DNA of 64,000 nucleotides, from contig NZ_KE386941.1 in the NCBI RefSeq assembly GCF_000429705.1, positions 62,001 to 126,000 on the forward strand, read 5' to 3'. Of this stretch, positions 57,523 to 64,000 are shown in pieces. The position numbers and the translations under genes are program-made. This DNA comes from Alteribacter aurantiacus DSM 18675. Its GTDB lineage: Bacteria > Bacillota > Bacilli > Bacillales > Salisediminibacteriaceae. The number at the start of each line of letters is the position of its first letter. Position 1 is the stretch's first letter. Below the pieces are notes generated by a model, which had not been told where the DNA came from, made no database searches, and saw only the letters and a list, made by a program, of their open reading frames with translations.

Positions 57523-59754
57523 ATGCCTATTCTAGTAAACACACAACCACTTGAGTTTCATCTCCAATCCGAGAACGTGAGCTACATTTTGACTGTTATG
57601 GAAAATGACCAGATTGGTCATTTGTACTATGGTAAAAAACTGACACACCGAGATAGCTTTCAGCACCTCATCCGCACAGGAGAGAGAGGAATGACGGCTT
57701 ACATAAACGAAGGAGATTTGAATTTCTCCTTGGATCTTGTCCAACAAGAGTACCCGTCTTACGGTACAACGGATTTCCGTGAGCCTGCCATTCAAGTAGA
57801 GCAAGAAAACGGAAGTCGAATCTCGGATTTTACTTTCCGCTCTTACGATATTCAAAGTGGAAAGCCTGCTTTAGAAGGGTTACCGGCCACCTATGCAGAA
57901 AAAGACGACGAAGTGACGACGCTTACAATCACACTTGAAGATCAAGTGACAGGGGGAGAACTGACCCTTTTATATTCCATCTTTGAACAGTCAGGAGCTA
58001 TTACCCGAAGTGCATCCATTCAAAATAAAGGAGATGAAACGGTTCGACTTAAGCGCTTCATGAGTGCGTCCGTGGATTTCCCAGATGCTGATTATGAAAT
58101 GGTTCAGCTTTCTGGTGCATGGTCAAGAGAGCGTCATGTGAAAAATCGTACACTAGCACCTGGCATTCAAAGCGTATCAAGTGCTCGTGGGACAAGCAGC
58201 AGTCAGCAAAACCCGTTTCTAGCGTTAAAGCGTCCTGATACGACGGAGGATACAGGGGATGTATATGGATTCTCTTTTGTATATAGTGGCAATTTCCTTG
58301 CACAAGTAGAAGTTGACCACTACGATGTGGCACGAGCCATGATCGGCATTCACTCCTTTGATTTTGAGTGGAAGCTTGAGCCTGGAGAAGCGTTTCAAGC
58401 TCCGGAAGCGGTTCTCGTATATTCCGATGAAGGGTTAAATGGAATGAGCCACATCTATCACGAGCTTTATCGAAACCGTTTGGCAAGAGGAGAGTGGCGC
58501 GACAAAGAGCGTCCGGTTCTTATTAATAACTGGGAAGCCACGTATTTTGATTTCAACGAGGATAAAATCGTCAATATTGCTCAATCTGCCCATGACCTTG
58601 GTGTAGAGCTGTTCGTACTCGATGACGGCTGGTTTGGTAAAAGAGATGATGATACAACGTCCCTTGGAGATTGGGTCGTGGACAAACGCAAGCTTCCTGA
58701 TGGTATGAAGTCACTTGGGGATAAAATTACAAACCTTGGTATGAATTTCGGTCTTTGGTTTGAGCCCGAAATGATTTCAAAAGAGAGTGACCTATACAAC
58801 AATCACCCGGACTGGCTTATACAAGTACCTGATCGTAAGCTTTCCCACGGTCGAAACCAGTTCGTTCTAGATTTTTCCAAAAAAGAAGTGGTCGATCATA
58901 TCTTTAACCAAATGGCGGAGGTTCTTGAAGATGCCCCGATTTCGTACGTGAAATGGGACATGAACCGAAACATTACGGAGGCAGGATCGACTGGTCTCTC
59001 ACGGGATCGTCAGCAAGAAGTGTATCACCGCTACATCTTAGGAGTATATGACCTTTACGAACGATTGACTTCTCGTTTTCCTCACATCTTGTTTGAATCT
59101 TGTGCAAGTGGTGGTGCCCGCTTTGATCCGGGTATGCTTTATTACGCGCCTCAAGCGTGGACGAGTGATGACACGGATGCAGTGGAGAGGTTGAAAATTC
59201 AATACGGCAGCACCTTTGCCTACCCCCTTAGTTCGATGGGGGCTCACGTTTCTGCCGTTCCAAACCACCAAGTAAAAAGAATCACGTCTCTTAAAATGAG
59301 AGGGGACGTGGCGTACTTCGGAATGTTCGGCTACGAGTTGGATGTAACGAAGATGGATGAGGAAAGTCGAGAAGAGGTAAAAGAGCAAATTCGTTTTTAT
59401 AAAGAAAACCGTGGGCTCATTCAAAATGGACGTTTTGATCGTCTTCTTAGTCCATTTGAAGGTTCAGGCAACGAAACAGCCTGGAGTGTGGTGTCCCCTG
59501 ACCGTAAAAAAGCGATTGTTGGATTTTATCAAGTCCTCGCTGAGCCTAATCCAGGCTTCCAAAAGCTCAAGCTCACTGGACTTGATCCACATAAAGAATA
59601 CCGTGTAAGTGGAAAAGACCGAACCTACTTTGGTGATGAACTCATGAACTCTGGTCTTCTTTTAAAAGAACAATATATCGGTACCGATGCCGGAGGACTT
59701 GAAGAGAGCGGGGACTTCAGCTCACAAGTGTACGTACTAGAGCAAATCAACTAA
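57523..59754 (+). CDS. Alpha-galactosidase, GH36
   Basis: 743 residues, no signal peptide, so intracellular. N-terminal beta-sandwich, central TIM barrel, C-terminal beta domain, as in GH36. Nucleophile Asp in YVKWDMNR (about residue 471) and acid/base Asp in WTSDDTDAVER (about 549) are present, as are LDDGWFGKRDDD and FESCASGGARFDPG. It removes alpha-1,6-galactose from melibiose, raffinose and stachyose. The frame begins at 57502, but GAGG stands 9 bases before the ATG at 57523. Operon with the symporter and beta-galactosidase. Confidence 0.93.
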   Translation: MPILVNTQPLEFHLQSENVSYILTVMENDQIGHLYYGKKLTHRDSFQHLIRTGERGMTAYINEGDLNFSLDLVQQEYPSYGTTDFREPAIQVEQENGSRISDFTFRSYDIQSGKPALEGLPATYAEKDDEVTTLTITLEDQVTGGELTLLYSIFEQSGAITRSASIQNKGDETVRLKRFMSASVDFPDADYEMVQLSGAWSRERHVKNRTLAPGIQSVSSARGTSSSQQNPFLALKRPDTTEDTGDVYGFSFVYSGNFLAQVEVDHYDVARAMIGIHSFDFEWKLEPGEAFQAPEAVLVYSDEGLNGMSHIYHELYRNRLARGEWRDKERPVLINNWEATYFDFNEDKIVNIAQSAHDLGVELFVLDDGWFGKRDDDTTSLGDWVVDKRKLPDGMKSLGDKITNLGMNFGLWFEPEMISKESDLYNNHPDWLIQVPDRKLSHGRNQFVLDFSKKEVVDHIFNQMAEVLEDAPISYVKWDMNRNITEAGSTGLSRDRQQEVYHRYILGVYDLYERLTSRFPHILFESCASGGARFDPGMLYYAPQAWTSDDTDAVERLKIQYGSTFAYPLSSMGAHVSAVPNHQVKRITSLKMRGDVAYFGMFGYELDVTKMDEESREEVKEQIRFYKENRGLIQNGRFDRLLSPFEGSGNETAWSVVSPDRKKAIVGFYQVLAEPNPGFQKLKLTGLDPHKEYRVSGKDRTYFGDELMNSGLLLKEQYIGTDAGGLEESGDFSSQVYVLEQIN

Positions 59755-59775
59755 CAGCCAAGGAGAGGAAAAGTG

Positions 59776-61851
59776 ATGAATAAATTCCCACCTATTAGTG
59801 AGCGAGTACCACACATGCTCCACGGAGCAGATTACAATCCAGAGCAATGGCTCAACTATCCGGATATTCTTGAGAAAGACATGGAGCTGATGAAAGAAGC
59901 CGAGTGTAACGTGATGAGCGTTGGCATCTTCTCATGGGTGTCCCTTGAACCAGAAGAAGGGGTCTTTACATTTGAGTGGATGGACCAGGTTCTCGATCGC
60001 CTTCACGAAAACGGCATTAGCGTATTTCTTGCTACACCGAGCGGGGCGAGACCCGCTTGGATGTCCCAAAAATATCCTGAAGTTCTTCGTGTTGAAGCGA
60101 ATCGCGTGCGAAACCTTCATGGATTCCGTCACAACCACTGTTACACATCGCCTGTGTACCGGGAAAAAGTCCGTACGATAAATGAGAAATTAGCTGAGCG
60201 ATACGCTCATCATCCGGCGGTCATTGGTTGGCATATCTCAAACGAATATGGCGGCGAATGTCATTGTGAGCTGTGTCAACATGCTTTCCGTAACTGGGTA
60301 AAAGAGAAGTATCACACTTTAGATCGAGTGAATCATGCGTGGTGGACCACTTTTTGGAGTCATACGTACACAAGTTGGGATCAAATCGAATCCCCAGCTC
60401 CCCACGGAGAAATGATGGTGCACGGTCAGAATCTTGACTGGAAGCGGTTCGTAACAGACCGAACCGTCGACTTTTGTCGTCATGAAATCGAGCCTTTAAA
60501 AGAGAAAGATCCAACGATTCCTGTTACAACGAACTTTATGGGCATCTACGAAGGTCTTGATTATTGGAAGTTTGCCGAACATCTCGATGTCATTTCATGG
60601 GACGCCTATCCCACGTGGCACGACAACCAAGATGAAAGCTTCCACGCATCAGGTGTTGCCTTTACTCACGACTTGAACCGCTCTTTAAAAGGAGGACAGC
60701 CATTCATGCTTATGGAAAGTACCCCAAGCATGACAAATTGGCAAAACGTAAGTAAGCTGAAAAAGCCAGGCATGCATCACTTGTCTTCTCTTCAAGCTGT
60801 AGCCCATGGATCAGACACGGTCCAATACTTCCAGTGGCGAAAAAGCAGAGGGTCGAGTGAGAAGCTTCACGGAGCTGTTGTCGATCATTACGGTGAAAGC
60901 GACAACCGCGTATTTCAAGATGTGAAAGGAGTCGGTCTCACACTAGAGAAGTTGTCTTCCGTTACAGGAACGAGTGTGCAACCGGAAGTAGCCATTATCT
61001 TTGATTGGGAAAATCGCTGGGCGATCAATGATGCACAAGGACCACGAAACATTGGCGTGCATTACGAGCGAACGGTTCAAGAACACTACTTGCCGTTTTG
61101 GGAGCGAGGCATTCCCGTTGATGTAGTAAGCATGGATGCGGACCTTAGCAAGTATAAAGTGGTGGTGGCTCCCATGCTTTACATGGTACGTGAAGGCGTA
61201 GGGGAAAAGATTGATCAATTCGTTCAAGCTGGCGGAACCTTTGTAACCACTTACTGGTCCGGCATCGTTAACGAAACAGACCTCTGCTTCTTAGGAGGAT
61301 TCCCTGGTCCATTAAGAAAAACCTTGGGTATTCGCTTAGAAGAAATTGATGGCCTTCATGACGGACAAACGAACGGGATTGACATGAGGGAGAACAGTCT
61401 CGGGATGAGCGGACGTTTTAAAGCGAAAGAGCTGTGCGATCTGATTCACCTAGAAGGGGCCACTTCACTTGCTGAGTACACAGACGACTTTTACAAAGGA
61501 CGGCCAGCTCTTGCAGTGAACGAGCATGGTGAAGGAAAGGCCTATTACATTGCCTCTCGAAATGACGGGCGTTTCCACGACCAATTTGTGGAGAGTGTTG
61601 TGACTGAGGCTGGTGTTAAGAGAATCGTAGATACTAAATTGCCAAAAGGTGTGACAGCACAGCTGCGTACAGATGGCGAGACGGATTATGTATTTCTCAT
61701 GAACTTCACGGGAGAGAAGCAGCGTGTGCAACTAGATGGTGAAGGATTGGAGCTCTTTGTTGGAGAAAGTGAAGAGGGAGAGATCAAACCGTACGGTGTA
61801 GAGATCTTTACAAGAAAGGCGAAGCACGGTCATTTTTCTGAGTTTCGTTAG
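59776..61851 (+). CDS. Beta-galactosidase, GH42
   Basis: 691 residues, intracellular. N-terminal TIM barrel with acid/base Glu in GWHISNEYGGECHC (about residue 157) and nucleophile Glu in FMLMESTPS (about 313); trimerisation and C-terminal domains follow. Cysteines in CHCELC are part of the structural zinc site of this family. It hydrolyses beta-galactosides such as lactose or galactan oligomers. GTG at 59773 and ATG at 59776 are adjacent; AGGAGAGG spacing favours the ATG. With the alpha-galactosidase it lets the cell use both anomers through galactokinase. Confidence 0.93.
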   Translation: MNKFPPISERVPHMLHGADYNPEQWLNYPDILEKDMELMKEAECNVMSVGIFSWVSLEPEEGVFTFEWMDQVLDRLHENGISVFLATPSGARPAWMSQKYPEVLRVEANRVRNLHGFRHNHCYTSPVYREKVRTINEKLAERYAHHPAVIGWHISNEYGGECHCELCQHAFRNWVKEKYHTLDRVNHAWWTTFWSHTYTSWDQIESPAPHGEMMVHGQNLDWKRFVTDRTVDFCRHEIEPLKEKDPTIPVTTNFMGIYEGLDYWKFAEHLDVISWDAYPTWHDNQDESFHASGVAFTHDLNRSLKGGQPFMLMESTPSMTNWQNVSKLKKPGMHHLSSLQAVAHGSDTVQYFQWRKSRGSSEKLHGAVVDHYGESDNRVFQDVKGVGLTLEKLSSVTGTSVQPEVAIIFDWENRWAINDAQGPRNIGVHYERTVQEHYLPFWERGIPVDVVSMDADLSKYKVVVAPMLYMVREGVGEKIDQFVQAGGTFVTTYWSGIVNETDLCFLGGFPGPLRKTLGIRLEEIDGLHDGQTNGIDMRENSLGMSGRFKAKELCDLIHLEGATSLAEYTDDFYKGRPALAVNEHGEGKAYYIASRNDGRFHDQFVESVVTEAGVKRIVDTKLPKGVTAQLRTDGETDYVFLMNFTGEKQRVQLDGEGLELFVGESEEGEIKPYGVEIFTRKAKHGHFSEFR

Positions 61852-61860
61852 TTTAGATGA

Positions 61861-61904
61861 GAGCCTTGGGGTCGTGCATGTGCACGGCTTCGGGGCTTTT
61901 TTGG
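61861..61904 (+). terminator. Terminator of the galactosidase operon
   Basis: AGCC...CGTGC-ATGT-GCACG...GGCT stem followed by TTTTTT. Confidence 0.65.
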
Positions 61905-61927
61905 TGTGTGGGAAGTGTGAACTAGAG

Positions 61928-62045
61928 CCAAACCGTTAATAGGGACGGTGAAGCCGCGAAAGCGTACGAGGAAACCGCGAAAAGAAGGTGAGAAGCCGTT
62001 AATCCAAGCAAGGTTCCGTAGAAAAGCAGGTCCCAACCCGTTAAA
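61928..62045 (+). repeat. 21-bp periodic array (core CCGTTAAT/CCGCGAAA), first copy of a duplicated block
   Basis: CCG cores at 61933, 61954, 61975, 61996, 62016 and 62038 (spacings 21, 21, 21, 20, 22). Words: CCGTTAAT, CCGCGAAA, CCGCGAAA, CCGTTAAT, CCGTAGAA, CCGTTAAA. The block is repeated almost exactly 165 bases further on. Short frames across it are heptad-like artefacts. Confidence 0.85.
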
Positions 62046-62087
62046 AACCCCCTATCTAGGGGTTGGGGTATGCGCGGGGAAGGTTAC

Positions 62088-62215
62088 TAGAGCCAAACCG
62101 TTAATAGGGACGGTGAAGCCGCGAAAGCGTACGAGGAAACCGCGAAAAGAAGGTGAGAAGCCGTTAATCCAAGCAAGGTTCCGTAGAAAAGCAGGTCCTA
62201 AACCGTAAAAAGCCC
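62088..62215 (+). repeat. 21-bp periodic array, second copy of the duplicated block
   Basis: CCG cores at 62098, 62119, 62140, 62161, 62181 and 62203. From AGAGCCAAACCG onward about 107 bases are identical to the first copy, so the duplication is recent. Confidence 0.85.
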
Positions 62216-62257
62216 TAGCTGGGGGTGTGCGGTAAAGTCGACTTTGAGTTTAGTTTT

Positions 62258-62345
62258 ACCAATCACTTTTTGGGGTTTATTCATCACTTTTAAGATTTAT
62301 CAATCACATACGACCGTTTATCCATCACTTTCACGCCACCAATCC
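62258..62345 (+). repeat. 21-bp periodic array (core ATCACTTTT)
   Basis: ATCAC begins at 62262, 62283, 62303 and 62324 (spacings 21, 20, 21), with TTTAT before three of the four. It lies just after the CCGTTAAT block in the same intergenic region. Confidence 0.8.
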
Positions 62346-62408
62346 CTAACCCAAAATCATCGCATCAACCCCCACAAAAACTTTTTTAATTAAATTTATT
62401 AATTAATG

Positions 62409-62437
62409 TTTTCAAGAGACATCTTCTTCGTTATAAT
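62409..62437 (+). promoter_or_regulatory. galK promoter
   Basis: TTTTCA, 17 bases, TATAAT (perfect -10). Confidence 0.65.
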
Positions 62438-62471
62438 AGGTTACGAGGAAACAGTACGAATGCCGTTTGAA

Positions 62472-62486
62472 ATGAAATCGTTTACA
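62472..62486 (+). promoter_or_regulatory. cre site (CcpA) upstream of galK
   Basis: ATGAAATCGTTTACA matches the cre consensus at every position. It lies about 35 bases after the -10 box, where bound CcpA would block elongation. Confidence 0.75.
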
Positions 62487-62548
62487 GATCGTCTTGGTTG
62501 TCAATTTGTAAACACCGTAAGAAAAGCGAACAGGAAGGTGACGGCACC

Positions 62549-63739
62549 ATGGAACAAAAATTACTAGATGCAATGAAAAAAGCTTATGGTCACGATGGAA
62601 GTAACGTACGACTATTTTTTGCCCCAGGACGGGTAAACTTGATCGGAGAGCACATTGATTACAACGGAGGATACGTGTTCCCTTGTTCTTTGAGCATTGG
62701 AACGTACATGGCTGTGAAGCGCAGAACGGATAACGTTGTTAACATGACTTCTCTTAATTTTCCTGACGAAGGAACGATCCAATTTAGTCTGGATGAACTT
62801 GTTTATAAAAAAGAAGACGACTGGGCTAACTACCCTAAAGGTGTTATTAAAGAGTTTGTGAATCTTGGCAAAACATCCGACCAAGGATTTGACGCTGTAT
62901 TCTTTGGGAATATCCCTAATGGAGCAGGTCTTTCATCATCCGCATCGGTTGAGCTTGTTACAGCCGTAATGTGGAATGAGGTTAACGGATTTGATTTGCC
63001 GATGGTTGAGATGGTTAAAATCGGTCAGCGAGCAGAGAATGACTTTATCGGTGTGAGCTGTGGGATTATGGACCAGTTTGCGATCGGTATGGGTCGAGAA
63101 AACAAAGCGATTTTGCTCGACTGTAACACACTTGACTATGCCTACAGCCCAATTGAACTGGGCGATTACGCTCTTGTAATTGCAAATACGAATAAACGCC
63201 GCGGACTTGCGGATTCCAAATATAACGAACGCAGAAGTGAATGTGATGAAGCACTTGCTTCAATTCAAAAGAAAAAAGATGTAGCGTTTTTATGTGACCT
63301 GACTTCAGCGGAGTTTGAAGAAGTAAAAGATGCGATTAGTAACCCGGTCGCTCAACAGCGAGCGAAGCATGCGGTCGCTGAAAACGAGCGTACGAAAAAA
63401 GCAGCGGAGCTACTTGGTGAAGGAGATTTGCTTGGGTTTGGTCAATTGATGAACGCTTCTCATGTCTCCCTTCGTGATGACTACGCAGTTTCCGGTAAAG
63501 AGCTTGATGCCCTTGTGGAAGCGGCTTGGAAAGAAGAATCAGTCATTGGAGCGAGAATGACTGGTGCCGGGTTTGGTGGATGTACAGTGAATCTCATTCA
63601 CAAAGAAGGACTCAACGAGACGATTGAACGCATCGGATCGGATTACGAAAACCATACAGGCCTTAAAGCGGAATTTTACATTGCAGAAGTGGGTCCTGGA
63701 GCAAAGGAAATCACATCAGTAAAGGAAGGTGAGAGGTAA
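62549..63739 (+). CDS. galK: Galactokinase
   Basis: 396 residues. GHMP kinase motifs: GRVNLIGEHIDYNGG (about 28-42), the ATP-binding PNGAGLSSSASVELV (about 123-137) and GARMTGAGFGGCTVNL (about 333-348). It phosphorylates galactose to galactose 1-phosphate, the first Leloir step. The frame extends to 62498, but GGAAGGTG precedes the ATG at 62549 with about 8 bases. Its stop overlaps the galE start (TAATG). CcpA control is indicated by the cre site. Confidence 0.96.
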   Translation: MEQKLLDAMKKAYGHDGSNVRLFFAPGRVNLIGEHIDYNGGYVFPCSLSIGTYMAVKRRTDNVVNMTSLNFPDEGTIQFSLDELVYKKEDDWANYPKGVIKEFVNLGKTSDQGFDAVFFGNIPNGAGLSSSASVELVTAVMWNEVNGFDLPMVEMVKIGQRAENDFIGVSCGIMDQFAIGMGRENKAILLDCNTLDYAYSPIELGDYALVIANTNKRRGLADSKYNERRSECDEALASIQKKKDVAFLCDLTSAEFEEVKDAISNPVAQQRAKHAVAENERTKKAAELLGEGDLLGFGQLMNASHVSLRDDYAVSGKELDALVEAAWKEESVIGARMTGAGFGGCTVNLIHKEGLNETIERIGSDYENHTGLKAEFYIAEVGPGAKEITSVKEGER

Positions 63740-64000
63740 TGGCAGTACTCGTATGCGGAGGTGCAGGATACATCGGAAGTCACGCAGTCGAGGATCTCAT
63801 CCGTCAAGGAGAAGAAGTGGTCGTTGTCGACAATTTGCAAACCGGTCATCTTGGAGCGGTAAACCAAAAGGCTTCTCTTTATGTTGGAGATTTGAGAGAT
63901 GAACGCTTTTTAACTCGCGTGTTTGAAGAGAATGATATTGAATCGGTGATTCATTTTGCAGCCGACTCTCTTGTTGGTGTAAGTATGGAAGAACCTCTTC
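63739..64000 (+). CDS. galE: UDP-glucose 4-epimerase, cut by window edge
   Basis: The first 87 residues are visible. MAVLVCGGAGYIGSHAVEDLIRQGEEVVVVDNLQTGH has the NAD-binding GxxGYIGS motif of GalE, and SVIHFAADSLVG is typical of the family. Overlaps the galK stop by one base and so is translationally coupled. It interconverts UDP-galactose and UDP-glucose. Confidence 0.95.
   Translation, partial: MAVLVCGGAGYIGSHAVEDLIRQGEEVVVVDNLQTGHLGAVNQKASLYVGDLRDERFLTRVFEENDIESVIHFAADSLVGVSMEEPL

Noticed and set aside
61948..62208. 86-codon Arg/Lys/Pro-rich ORF with heptad repeats
   Set aside because: It lies wholly within the duplicated 21-bp array; 21 bases equal seven codons, so any open frame looks heptad-like. 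No ribosome site, and sister arrays have stops.

Overview
The window looks like chromosomal DNA of a spore-forming, probably alkaliphilic or halophilic Bacillaceae. Evidence: strong AGGAGG-type ribosome sites with ATG/GTG/TTG starts, orthologues of Bacillus genes (yhbH, ydaT, yvdD, yhfK, yhcX, nupNOPQ), a cytoplasmic triple-PAS sporulation-type kinase, two compatible-solute (BCCT) carriers, very acidic exported lipoproteins, and CcpA (cre) and HrcA (CIRCE) sites. There is no prophage, no CRISPR array, no rRNA or tRNA, and no transposase gene. Most genes are on the + strand.

Layout. 1-3 kb: two BCCT transporters on the minus strand, the first cut by the window edge. 3.3-7.2 kb: yhbH, a nested palindromic repeat, ydaT-like, LOG family protein, yhfK-like. 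7.3-11.1 kb: a PhnD/PhnC/PhnE/PhnE-type ABC importer behind what reads as a purine-class riboswitch and terminator. 11.3-20.8 kb: lipoproteins, an AzgA-type purine permease, sfsA, a polysaccharide deacetylase, Mn catalase, a histidine kinase and repeat elements. 21-24.3 kb: htpG behind a perfect CIRCE, then an orphan eutH with odd base use. 24.5-30.8 kb: one 2093-residue protein with 17 tandem beta-sandwich repeats and no visible signal peptide. 31-37.2 kb: a LysR gene divergent from an Fe3+/aminoethylphosphonate-type ABC importer and a metallo-beta-lactamase-fold hydrolase. 38.6-45 kb: a LacI-controlled oligosaccharide operon (glycosidase, binding protein, two permeases, no ATPase). 45.5-52 kb: CheY-like regulator, nupNOPQ-type nucleoside importer, CheX-like phosphatase. 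52-54.5 kb: GNAT-nitrilase fusion and a FixH-like protein. 54.6-64 kb: a galactoside locus with AraC regulator, Na+/sugar symporter, alpha-galactosidase, beta-galactosidase, galK and galE (cut by the right edge).

The most unusual signal is outside genes. At least eight intergenic stretches carry arrays of short degenerate direct repeats whose core recurs every 21 bp (or 41 bp, about 2 x 20.5). Each array has its own core word (CCGTTAAT, TTTAAACAG, CGATAAA, ATCACTTTT, TTTAGTCGA, CCGCTAAT), but the period is shared. Nearly all lie just downstream of gene ends, before or after the terminator. I do not recognise this as a named repeat class.

Other notable items are a 183-bp MITE-like element with matching 6-bp flanks inserted in the loop of an older palindromic repeat, three perfect cre sites and three LacI operators around the sugar operons, and a 16-bp direct repeat that probably binds the AraC-type regulator.
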